NCBI GenBank assembly: GCA_049971355.1
Contig: JBMFLE010000003.1
Span: forward strand, 1-29,175
Reading direction: 5' to 3'
Length of the DNA stretch: 29,175 nt
Source of the DNA: JBMFLE01 sp049971355
GTDB lineage: Bacteria; Patescibacteriota; Patescibacteriia; UBA2591; UBA4787
The position numbers and the translations under genes were made by a program. This document shows, in pieces, positions 18,166 to 24,697 of this stretch; the first letter of the stretch is position 1; every line of letters starts with the position of its first letter. The notes below the pieces were generated by a model. It was not told the DNA's origin and made no database searches. It was given only the letters and a program-made list of their open reading frames with translations.

Positions 18166-20214
18166 TTATTTTTTGGCTTTATCATCTGAATTATTCTTTT
18201 CCTGGTTTAAAGATTCGGGTTTAGTCCAAGAAGCATAATCGCACTCTGGATAACGGGAACAGCCATAAAAAATTCTCCCTCTTTTTGTCTTTCTTATTAC
18301 AATGTAACCTTGATTACATTTTGGGCATTTAATTTCGGTAAGATGATTAGCATTATTATTTGCTAGACTTTTAGTGTTTTTGCAGGTGGGAAAATTAGAA
18401 CAAGCTAAAAATTTACCATAGCGGCCATATTTAATTACCATTGGCGATCCACATAATTCACATTTTTCATTTGTTTTTTCTTCAATAACATTTTTGCCCA
18501 CCTCAACATATTTTTTGTCCAGATTTTCTTTGAATGGAATATAAAATTCTCGAACAACAGATTGCCAATCAATTTTTCCTTCTGCAATTTTGTCTAAATC
18601 TTCTTCGATTTTGGCAGTAAACCCAACATCAACAATTTGAGGAAAATGTTCAGTGAGAATATTATTTACCAAAAAACCAATTTCCGTGGGGCTAAATCTT
18701 TTATTTTCATCTAATTCAACATATCTTCTTTCTTTTAAGATGGAAATTATTGTAGCGTAGGTTGAAGGACGGCCGATGCCGTAACTTTCCAGTGTTTTAA
18801 TCAAAGTAGCCTCGGAATAACGAGGTGGTGGTTCGGTAAAATGTTGAATGGGTTTAAATTCTTTGATTGATAAATTTTGACCTTTAGAAAGAGCTGGCAA
18901 TTCCGTTTCTTCTAATTTTAGAGGATAAACCTTTGTAAATCCATCAAAAACCAAAGACATTCCTACTGTTTTAAAATAATAATCATCATCAGCATTTACA
19001 CTTTTAATTTCTACAATTAATTTTTTAATTTGAGCAGGTGCCATTTGAGAAGCAATAAATCGTTGCCAGATCAAAGCATAAAGCTTATAAAGTTTATTAT
19101 CTATCTTTCCCTTTAATTCTTCTGGCAAAATGTGCGGGTTAGTTGGTCGAATTGCTTCGTGGGCTTCTTGAGCAAGGCGTGATTTATTGGAAAATTGACG
19201 ACGCTGATAATATTTTTCTGAAAATTGCTGAATAATTACTTCTTTGGCTTTATTTAATGATTCCTCCGACAAATTCACCGAATCAGTTCGCATATAAGTA
19301 ATCAAGCCAACTGGTCCTTTGCCAAAATCAACTCCTTCGTAAAGTTTCTGAGCTAAAAGCATTGTTTGTTTGGCAGAAAAATGAAGTTTTTTCCAGGCTT
19401 CTTGTTGAAGCGTGCTCGTGATAAAAGGTGGTAGGGGATTTTTCTGAGTTATTTTTTCTTCAATTTTATTGATAACAAAATCTGCCTTTTTAATTTTCTC
19501 AACTATTTTTTCTGCTTCTTGCTGATTTTTGATGTAAAATTTATCTAAAATTTTTTCATTAATTTTATATAATTCCGCTTGCAATAATTCTTTATTATCA
19601 GTTAAAAATTCAGCTAAAATAGTCCAGTATTCTTCGGGTTTAAATTTTTTTCTTTCGTTTTCTCTTTGAATAATTAAATTGAGCGCAGCGGATTGAACGC
19701 GGCCGGCTGATAAGCCATGAAAAACTTTTTTCCACAAAAAAGGAGATAAAAGATAGCCAACTAAACGATCTAAAATTCTTCTGCCTTGCTGAGCGAAGAC
19801 AAGATTCATATTAATATCGCGCGGGTGAAGCAAGGCGTTTTTAATAGCGGATTCGGTAATTTCATGAAAAGCAATACGTTTGATATTTTTATTTTCTTGA
19901 TCGCCGTTTAAAAGCGTTTCTTTTAAATGCCAAGCAATAGCCTCACCCTCGCGATCTTCATCTGTTGCTAAAATAATTTCGTTGCTTTTCTGAGCCAGTT
20001 TTTTTAATTTGGTTAATTGTTTTTGATTTTTTCGGATAATAATGTAGTGCGGCGTAAAATTGTTTTCAATATCAATACCTAATTTGGATTTTGGCAAATC
20101 TCTAACATGACCATAAGACGCCTCAACCACATATTCATCTGTTAAAAAACGGCTGATGGTTTTTGCTTTAGTTGGTGATTCGACAATAACTAAGTTTTTC
20201 TTTTTTGTTGCCAT
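18166..20214 (-). CDS. topA: DNA topoisomerase I
   Basis: Type IA topoisomerase that relaxes negative supercoils. The 682-residue protein has the Toprim domain (LVIVESPTKAKTI; DEDREGEAIAWH), the active-site Tyr307 in GLITYMRTDSVNLS, and two C4 zinc ribbons at the C-terminus (CELC...CSNFPTC and CPKC...CSRYPEC), ending in a Lys-rich tail. ATG 20214 is chosen because it lies 2 nt after the dprA stop and starts the conserved MATKKKNLVIVESP; a longer in-frame ORF to 20250 would overlap dprA. It is cotranscribed with dprA, a pairing common in bacteria. Confidence 0.97.
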   Translation of the reverse strand: MATKKKNLVIVESPTKAKTISRFLTDEYVVEASYGHVRDLPKSKLGIDIENNFTPHYIIIRKNQKQLTKLKKLAQKSNEIILATDEDREGEAIAWHLKETLLNGDQENKNIKRIAFHEITESAIKNALLHPRDINMNLVFAQQGRRILDRLVGYLLSPFLWKKVFHGLSAGRVQSAALNLIIQRENERKKFKPEEYWTILAEFLTDNKELLQAELYKINEKILDKFYIKNQQEAEKIVEKIKKADFVINKIEEKITQKNPLPPFITSTLQQEAWKKLHFSAKQTMLLAQKLYEGVDFGKGPVGLITYMRTDSVNLSEESLNKAKEVIIQQFSEKYYQRRQFSNKSRLAQEAHEAIRPTNPHILPEELKGKIDNKLYKLYALIWQRFIASQMAPAQIKKLIVEIKSVNADDDYYFKTVGMSLVFDGFTKVYPLKLEETELPALSKGQNLSIKEFKPIQHFTEPPPRYSEATLIKTLESYGIGRPSTYATIISILKERRYVELDENKRFSPTEIGFLVNNILTEHFPQIVDVGFTAKIEEDLDKIAEGKIDWQSVVREFYIPFKENLDKKYVEVGKNVIEEKTNEKCELCGSPMVIKYGRYGKFLACSNFPTCKNTKSLANNNANHLTEIKCPKCNQGYIVIRKTKRGRIFYGCSRYPECDYASWTKPESLNQEKNNSDDKAKK

Positions 20215-20216
20215 AG

Positions 20217-21341
20217 TTAAAATTTTGCTCGATAACCACCCGTTTCCCATTTAATTAAATTTTTTAATTCTAACAAGGTTATAATTTGATTAACAACTTC
20301 AGTGTCTAATTTAGATATTTTGATAATGTCATCAATGAGCATGGGTGTTTCTGATTGTTTTATAATATCCAATATTTTCTTTTCTTCAATAGTCAATTCA
20401 TTTATTGGAGCGTTTTTTTCTTTCGAGTTAAAATCTATATTTAAAACTAGATTTTTTGCTATTTGCAATTCTTCCAAAATGTCATTAACTTTGTGAACCA
20501 ATTTAGCACCTGATTTAATTAATTGATGATTTCCCTCATAATTGGCGGAAAAAATAGACCCTGGTATGGCAAAAACTTCACGATTTTGTTCTAGCGCAAA
20601 ACGAGCAGTAATTAACGAACCGGATTTTAAAGGCGCTTCAATGACAACCGTACCAAAGGATAAGCCGCTAATAATTCTATTACGAGCTGGAAAATGATGT
20701 TTGAGGGGAGGAGTGGCGAGAGGATATTCGGTAATTAAAGCACCGTTTTTAATAATTTTTTCAGCTAATTTTTTATTAGTTGAAGGGAAAATAACATCAA
20801 GACCCGATCCGAGAACAGCGATGGTTTGACCATTGTTTTCCAAAGTAACTTGATGACAAATAGTATCAATGCCATAAGCTAAGCCACTTACCGTAACAAA
20901 TCCACATTCCACTAGTTCTCTAGTAATTTTTTCAACAACCATTTTGCCATAATTGGTGGCCTTGCGCGTTCCTACAATAGCTATTGTCGGTTTATTGCGA
21001 AAATCAAATTCACCGCAACAATAAATTCCTAAAGGCGGATCAGGAATTTCTTTTAAGAGAGATGGATAATCATCCTCTTCTAATAAAATTAATTTATAAC
21101 CACCGCTTTCCAATTTTTCCCATTCTTTTTGAGGATCTATTTTTTGCTTATTCTGATAGAAGTTTTGAATGGTTTCTAAAGAAAACTTGGGATAATGATT
21201 TAAAAAATCATCGTATTCATTAATAAACCATATTTTTTCAAAAGATCCATAAAAATCCTTTAATTTAGCTAACAAATTATAATTATAAGAACTGGCTAGG
21301 TTTAGAGCGTTAAAATAAACTTTTTCATTTAAATTTTGCAT
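20217..21341 (-). CDS. dprA: DNA processing protein DprA (Smf)
   Basis: Binds incoming single-stranded DNA and loads RecA during natural transformation. The 374-residue protein has the Rossmann-like core: IAIVGTRKATNYGKM, VSGLAYGIDTICHQ, IAVLGSGLDVIFP, then GSLITARFALEQNREVFAIP. It ends in a winged-helix DprA-C domain (~310-374). ATG 21341 is chosen; a longer ORF to 21473 would run through the divergent promoter and into the opposite gene. The presence of DprA together with RecO and a PilO-like protein fits DNA uptake, though no ComEC or pilin is in view. Confidence 0.95.
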   Translation of the reverse strand: MQNLNEKVYFNALNLASSYNYNLLAKLKDFYGSFEKIWFINEYDDFLNHYPKFSLETIQNFYQNKQKIDPQKEWEKLESGGYKLILLEEDDYPSLLKEIPDPPLGIYCCGEFDFRNKPTIAIVGTRKATNYGKMVVEKITRELVECGFVTVSGLAYGIDTICHQVTLENNGQTIAVLGSGLDVIFPSTNKKLAEKIIKNGALITEYPLATPPLKHHFPARNRIISGLSFGTVVIEAPLKSGSLITARFALEQNREVFAIPGSIFSANYEGNHQLIKSGAKLVHKVNDILEELQIAKNLVLNIDFNSKEKNAPINELTIEEKKILDIIKQSETPMLIDDIIKISKLDTEVVNQIITLLELKNLIKWETGGYRAKF

Positions 21342-21365
21342 AATTTTTGTTAGAATAATAGAGTA

Positions 21366-21394
21366 TTGTTTTGTTGGGGATTTTATTTTATAAT
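21366..21394 (+). promoter_or_regulatory. Promoter for the PilO-like gene
   Basis: TTGTTT (21366-21371), 17-bp spacer, TATAAT (21389-21394), giving a start near 21401 and a ~25-nt leader without SD. It sits in the 84-nt gap shared with divergent dprA, whose own promoter is weaker (AT-rich -10 around 21352-21360 on the minus strand). Confidence 0.65.
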
Positions 21395-21425
21395 GATATA
21401 AAATTTTTGAAGGCTTGTAAAATCT

Positions 21426-22019
21426 ATGCCCGATAACCAAAATAATAAAAACAAAAAGCCATTTTTTGCTCAAATAGATAAGAGAATATTAAAACCGCTA
21501 ACAATTTATGGCGTTGCAATTATAATTTTTATTGTGGGATTAATATTATCATTCTCAATTATTAAAAAACAAGGCGCAATAATAAAAACTTCAAGAGTCG
21601 AATACGCAAACTTATTACAACAATCAGAAATTTATAGTAATTTACAAAAAAACGCAAAGCTGCTATTGCCATATACCAAACTCATTAAGAATTTAATTCC
21701 GGACAAGAATCATTTGATTGATTTTAGTGAAGACCTTAATCAGTTAGCCAATAAACACAATTTAGAATTAGGATTAATTTTTAAAGAGGTAGGTAGTAGT
21801 GATGATAAAAAAATTATTTTTAAAAATATTGATCAAGCCACCTTCACAATAAATATTCGAGGGCAAGCCAATGATTTTTTAGCGTTTTTAAAAGATTTAA
21901 AAACTTTTCCTTACTTTATCGATTTTTATAATTTTAATATTAGCAATGTCGGGATGACAAATGATAAAATAGAAATTTTTTCTTATAATATAGAAGGAAG
22001 AATTTTTATCCAAAAATAA
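21426..22019 (+). CDS. PilO-like membrane protein
   Basis: A 197-residue bitopic protein. A basic, Asn/Lys-rich cytoplasmic segment (1-25) is followed by one membrane helix (about 28-47), a coiled-coil-like stretch (50-95) and a C-terminal alpha/beta domain (100-195). This order is that of PilO/GspM-type type IV pilus assembly proteins, which form the inner-membrane alignment complex. Similarity is by architecture and the FLAFLKDLKTFPYFIDFYNF segment, so the call is tentative. No pilM, pilN or pilin gene is adjacent. Confidence 0.55.
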   Translation: MPDNQNNKNKKPFFAQIDKRILKPLTIYGVAIIIFIVGLILSFSIIKKQGAIIKTSRVEYANLLQQSEIYSNLQKNAKLLLPYTKLIKNLIPDKNHLIDFSEDLNQLANKHNLELGLIFKEVGSSDDKKIIFKNIDQATFTINIRGQANDFLAFLKDLKTFPYFIDFYNFNISNVGMTNDKIEIFSYNIEGRIFIQK

Positions 22020-22023
22020 AAAT

Positions 22024-22575
22024 ATGCCACTTTTTTCATCGAAAAAAAATAATCAAAACACTTTTAATCCCAAAGAGTTAAATCGCAAACAATTGCAGCA
22101 GCAAAACTTGATTTTTGTAATTTCTGCGATTATTATAATAATAGGTCTGATTGCAGTGGTTGCTTATACAATAAATTTTTTAGTAAGGCAAATGGATGAC
22201 ATTTTTGGAGCGATTAAAAATACCAATGTCAATTTAGAAGGATTTAATGTTCAAGGATTCAATGAAATAAAAGATAAATTGCCGATCACGGGTGATGAGA
22301 TAGAAAAATTTTTGGAAGAATTAGAAAAAACCGAAACGACCACTCAATCGCCAACAATTTCCCCCGAACAATTAGCTACAACAACGGGACAATTAGCAAC
22401 AACAACTCCAATAACAAATATTGAGAATGAAGAAACCACCAGTACTTTAGAAAATCTTCCTACAAACCAAACTGTTACTTCTTCACCTCAATTAACACCC
22501 ACTAAAACTCCGATAACACTAACTCAAACTCCCACTCCAACCTTAACAATTTCACCCTCACCAACAACGCCTTAA
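22024..22575 (+). CDS. Small membrane protein with Thr/Pro-rich tail
   Basis: A 183-residue protein of unknown function. A basic Gln/Asn-rich N-terminus (1-33) is followed by one membrane helix (about 34-57). A short possible coiled region (60-100) leads to a ~75-residue tail dominated by Thr, Pro and Ser, with a direct repeat QLATTT and several TPTxT units. The tail has no expected fold and resembles cell-wall-spanning or glycosylated linkers. It starts 4 nt after the PilO-like gene and is probably cotranscribed. Its tail and the upstream partner suggest a cell-envelope role. Confidence 0.7.
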   Translation: MPLFSSKKNNQNTFNPKELNRKQLQQQNLIFVISAIIIIIGLIAVVAYTINFLVRQMDDIFGAIKNTNVNLEGFNVQGFNEIKDKLPITGDEIEKFLEELEKTETTTQSPTISPEQLATTTGQLATTTPITNIENEETTSTLENLPTNQTVTSSPQLTPTKTPITLTQTPTPTLTISPSPTTP

Positions 22576-22582
22576 GAAAAAT

Positions 22583-22654
22583 GCGTGTGTAGTTCAGTGG
22601 TAGAACGCTGTCCTGATAAGACAGAGGTCGGAGGTTCGATCCCTCCCACACGCA
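22583..22654 (+). tRNA. tRNA-Ile (anticodon GAU)
   Basis: The 72-nt cloverleaf has acceptor GCGTGTG/CACACGC with discriminator A, D arm GTTC-AGTGGTA-GAAC, anticodon arm CTGTC-CTGATAA-GACAG (GAT) and T arm GGAGG-TTCGATC-CCTCC. CCA is not encoded. It lies 7 nt after the upstream gene, with no promoter or terminator of its own visible, so it may be processed from the upstream transcript. Confidence 0.95.
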
Positions 22655-22659
22655 CTCTA

Positions 22660-22687
22660 TTGACAAAAAAATATTGTTGATTATAAT
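22660..22687 (+). promoter_or_regulatory. Near-consensus promoter for a small RNA
   Basis: TTGACA (22660-22665), 16-bp spacer, TATAAT (22682-22687). Both hexamers are perfect, making it the best promoter in the window. The predicted start is near 22694. No ORF with a plausible start follows before the terminator at 22749. Confidence 0.8.
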
Positions 22688-22693
22688 AAAAAA

Positions 22694-22777
22694 TGAAGTG
22701 AGTGCTTTTCCTGAACGTTTAGTCGTTTAGGAAATCCAATTACCGTGGAAAGCCGCCCTTTATGGGCGGTTTTCTTC
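22694..22777 (+). ncRNA. Candidate small RNA upstream of murB
   Basis: About 84 nt between a perfect sigma-70-type promoter and an intrinsic terminator. In order: block A, AAGTGAGTGCTT (22696-22707); a hairpin, TTCCTGAACG (22708-22717) with CGTTTAGGAA (22724-22733), 10 pairs including one wobble; block B, TCCAATTACCGT (22735-22746); then the terminator stem. A and B would be single-stranded and each is complementary over 12 nt (one wobble each) to the loop of the hairpin in the murB leader. No family is recognised. Regulation of murB is inferred from this complementarity. Confidence 0.6.
22749..22777 (+). terminator. Terminator of the small RNA
   Basis: AAAGCCGCCC (22749-22758), loop TTTAT, GGGCGGTTTT (22764-22773), then CTTCT: ten pairs including one wobble, with a T-rich tail. 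It would also stop read-through from tRNA-Ile. Confidence 0.85.
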
Positions 22778-22786
22778 TATTTTAAT

Positions 22787-22814
22787 TTGATATTAGAAAA
22801 AACTTGGCTATAAT
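22787..22814 (+). promoter_or_regulatory. murB promoter
   Basis: TTGATA (22787-22792), 16-bp spacer, TATAAT (22809-22814). The start would be near 22820, giving a leader of about 109 nt, far longer than other leaders here and almost filled by one hairpin. Confidence 0.65.
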
Positions 22815-22823
22815 ATAAAAAAA

Positions 22824-22912
22824 GTTTCGGTTCCGTTCTGGCCCGCAGGATTGAGCACTCACTTAAATGGTAATTGGAGTCAACCGCCTGCGGGCCAGAA
22901 CGGAACGGAAAC
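22824..22912 (+). promoter_or_regulatory. Long hairpin in the murB leader
   Basis: Arms 22824-22849 and 22887-22912 are complementary at 25 of 26 positions and GC-rich (core GGCCCGCAGG/CCTGCGGGCC), unlike the surrounding AT-rich DNA. TTGA (22851-22854) and TCAA (22880-22883) extend the pairing past an internal loop. The rest of the loop holds GAGCACTCACTT (22853-22864) and ATGGTAATTGGA (22867-22878), complements of small-RNA blocks A and B. The hairpin ends 16 nt before the murB ATG. It may be a regulatory leader or a dispersed palindromic repeat; only one copy is in the window. Confidence 0.7.
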
Positions 22913-22928
22913 ATATAAATAAGCAAAA

Positions 22929-23861
22929 ATGGAATTTAAAAGAAATATTTTATTAAAACAATTTACTACTTTTCAAATTGGTGGGCCAGCAGAGTATTTT
23001 GTTGAAATTTCTAATATAGATGAACTAAAAGAGACTATTCAAAAGGCCAAGGAATTAAATAAACCAATTTTTATCTTGGGAGGAGGATCTAATTTATTGA
23101 TTAGCGATAGTGGTTTTGAAGGTGTAGTTGCCAGAATAAAAATGGTGGGAGTAGAAATAGTGGAAGACAAGGAAAAAGTAAACATGAAGGTTTTGTCGGG
23201 TACGCCTTTAGCAATGATACTTCAAAAAGCAGTTGAAATAGGAGCAACTGGTTTGGAGTGGGCTGCTGGTATTCCAGGAACAGTTGGTGGGGCAGTAGTA
23301 GGAAATAGTGGCGCCTATGGTCAAAGCATGGGTAATTATGTTAAAAAAGTTTCGGCATTGGAATTAAAAGATATGACTATTCGTCAATTTTCCCAAAACG
23401 AATGCCTGTTTTCTTATAGAGATAGCATTTTCAAAAAGAATGACACTGTTATTTTGTCGGCAGAACTCGAATTATTAAAAGGTAATAAAGATTTAATTCG
23501 GCAAAAAGTAAGCGAATACATTAAAGAAAGAAAAGAAAAAACTCCACCGTATCCTTCTGCGGGCTGTATTTTCAAAAATATACCTATTGATCAGTTGAGT
23601 TCTAATCAGCTAAAACAAATACCGGAGGAAAAAATTAAAGGAGGAAAAGTGCCGGTGGGGTATTTAATTGATCAGTGCGGATTAAAAGGAAAAAGAATTG
23701 GTGATGCTCAAATTTCAGAAATGCACGCAAATTTTATTATAAATTTAGGGAATGCTACGGCTGCCGAAGTCTATAAATTAATCAATCTTTGCAAAGAAGC
23801 TGTTTTTAACAAATTCGGGATTAAGTTAGAAGAAGAAATTCGTTATGTTGGCAATTTTTAA
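22929..23861 (+). CDS. murB: UDP-N-acetylenolpyruvoylglucosamine reductase
   Basis: FAD enzyme that makes UDP-MurNAc, the second committed step of peptidoglycan synthesis. The 310-residue protein has the FAD-binding blocks FILGGGSNLLISDSGFEG and GIPGTVGGAVVGNSGAYG, the SYRDS motif (162-166), and a C-terminal catalytic Glu in EEEIRYVG (301-308). The proton-donor Ser of E. coli MurB (SFFKNP) is Cys213 here (AGCIFKN), a variant known in other MurB lineages. A cell wall is therefore expected. It has its own promoter and a structured leader, and is followed by a hibernation-factor gene. Confidence 0.96.
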   Translation: MEFKRNILLKQFTTFQIGGPAEYFVEISNIDELKETIQKAKELNKPIFILGGGSNLLISDSGFEGVVARIKMVGVEIVEDKEKVNMKVLSGTPLAMILQKAVEIGATGLEWAAGIPGTVGGAVVGNSGAYGQSMGNYVKKVSALELKDMTIRQFSQNECLFSYRDSIFKKNDTVILSAELELLKGNKDLIRQKVSEYIKERKEKTPPYPSAGCIFKNIPIDQLSSNQLKQIPEEKIKGGKVPVGYLIDQCGLKGKRIGDAQISEMHANFIINLGNATAAEVYKLINLCKEAVFNKFGIKLEEEIRYVGNF

Positions 23862-23889
23862 AACAGTCGTTTTTAATAATTTTTAAAAT

Positions 23890-24264
23890 ATGAACATTAA
23901 TTATAAGACCAAAAATATTGTATTAGATGAGGAGGTTAAAAATTATTTAGAGGAAAAAATTGGCGGATTAATAGAGAAATATCTTTTAAAACTTGATGAA
24001 AAAGAAAATATTCAAGTGGATTGCGAGGTTGCGCGCGAAACTCATCACCAAAAAGGGAATGTTTATTATGTTGAAGTTAATATGGAATTACCTGGCCGAA
24101 TTTTAAGAGTGGCAAAATATCATTCCGATATTAAGAGTGGTATTGATGAAGTTGAATCAGATTTAAAAAGGCAGATAAAAAAATATCGTGAAATTAATAA
24201 GGCAAAAAATAGAAAGGATTGGCTAAAATTAAAAAACTTAATTCGAGGAATTTTCAAGAAATAA
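23890..24264 (+). CDS. hpf: Ribosome hibernation promoting factor (short type)
   Basis: The 124-residue protein has the HPF/YfiA fold order: NINYKTKNIVLDEEVKNYLE, a central YYVEVNMELPGRILRV strand pair, then the KSGIDEVESDLKRQIKKYRE helix. Family members bind the 30S decoding site and silence ribosomes under stress. It lacks the C-terminal dimerisation domain of long HPF, ending instead in a basic tail. It lies 28 nt after murB in the AAAATATG start context and upstream of the heat-shock groES promoter. Confidence 0.85.
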   Translation: MNINYKTKNIVLDEEVKNYLEEKIGGLIEKYLLKLDEKENIQVDCEVARETHHQKGNVYYVEVNMELPGRILRVAKYHSDIKSGIDEVESDLKRQIKKYREINKAKNRKDWLKLKNLIRGIFKK

Positions 24265-24270
24265 ATATTC

Positions 24271-24298
24271 TTGACAAATTTTAAAGTAAAAATAAAAT
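24271..24298 (+). promoter_or_regulatory. groES-groEL promoter
   Basis: TTGACA (24271-24276), 16-bp spacer, TAAAAT (24293-24298), with a start near 24305 just before the CIRCE-like operator. A second TATAAT at 24303-24308 lacks a good -35. Confidence 0.65.
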
Positions 24299-24307
24299 TG
24301 ATTATAA

Positions 24308-24334
24308 TTAGCACTCAAAGGTCGAGCATGCTAA
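24308..24334 (+). promoter_or_regulatory. CIRCE-like operator (HrcA site) for groESL
   Basis: The left half TTAGCACTC is perfect, the spacer is exactly 9 nt, and the right half GCATGCTAA matches GAGTGCTAA at 7 of 9. HrcA binds this inverted repeat and represses chaperonin genes when GroEL is in excess. Location at the transcription start is classic. An hrcA gene is expected elsewhere in the genome. Confidence 0.8.
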
Positions 24335-24356
24335 TTTAAAAATCTATTCCAAAAAT

Positions 24357-24644
24357 ATGCTCAAACCACTATCAGATCATATTATTTTAGAATCTATAAA
24401 AGAAGAAATGGTTACCGAGGGCGGTATTATTTTGCCAGAAACGGCTGAAAAAGAAAAACCTCAAAAAGGAAAAGTAATTGCCGTTGGTCCTGGTCGAATA
24501 AAAGATGATGGAACGCGCATCCCATTAGAAGTAAAAGTAGGTGATGTGGTTATTTTTCATCAATACGGTCCATCAGAAATAAAAATTGATAAAAAAGAAT
24601 ATTTGGTCGCTCGAGAAGATGATATTATTGCGATTATAGAATAA
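24357..24644 (+). CDS. groES: Co-chaperonin GroES
   Basis: The 95-residue heptameric lid of GroEL. It begins LKPLSDHIILE, has the mobile loop TEGGIILPETAEKEKPQKGK, then GPGRIKDDG, and ends YLVAREDDIIAIIE. Length and motifs are standard. It starts 22 nt after the CIRCE-like site and is followed by groEL after 53 nt containing a stable hairpin. Confidence 0.97.
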   Translation: MLKPLSDHIILESIKEEMVTEGGIILPETAEKEKPQKGKVIAVGPGRIKDDGTRIPLEVKVGDVVIFHQYGPSEIKIDKKEYLVAREDDIIAIIE

Positions 24645-24690
24645 ATCTATTCCGAACCCGCTTAAGGTTTAAAAGCGGGGAGGGATAGAT
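24645..24690 (+). promoter_or_regulatory. groES-groEL intergenic hairpin hiding an SD-like stretch
   Basis: ATCTATTCC (24645-24653) pairs with GGGATAGAT (24682-24690) with one wobble; inside it CCCGCTT (24657-24663) pairs with AAGCGGG (24673-24679). It starts on the base after the groES stop and ends 7 nt before the groEL ATG. The only purine-rich SD-like run, GCGGGGAGGGA (24675-24685), is largely in the stem. It may be an mRNA processing site, as reported between groES and groEL in some bacteria, or a heat-opened translational switch. Confidence 0.65.
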
Positions 24691-24697
24691 AAAAAAT

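Noticed and set aside
20215..20250. Longer topA start
   Set aside because: It would overlap dprA coding sequence and add residues outside the conserved N-terminus.
21342..21473. Longer dprA start
   Set aside because: It would cross the divergent promoter and the start of the opposite gene; the added residues are not DprA-like.
22700..22706. GAGTGCT and AGCACTC in the small RNA and murB leader as CIRCE half-sites
   Set aside because: Neither has the partner half at a 9-nt spacing, so HrcA binding is not supported.
22867..22956. 29-codon upstream ORF overlapping the murB start out of frame
   Set aside because: Its ATG is in the leader hairpin loop with no start signal, and the peptide is mostly encoded by the hairpin arm. 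Conservation would be needed to revive it.
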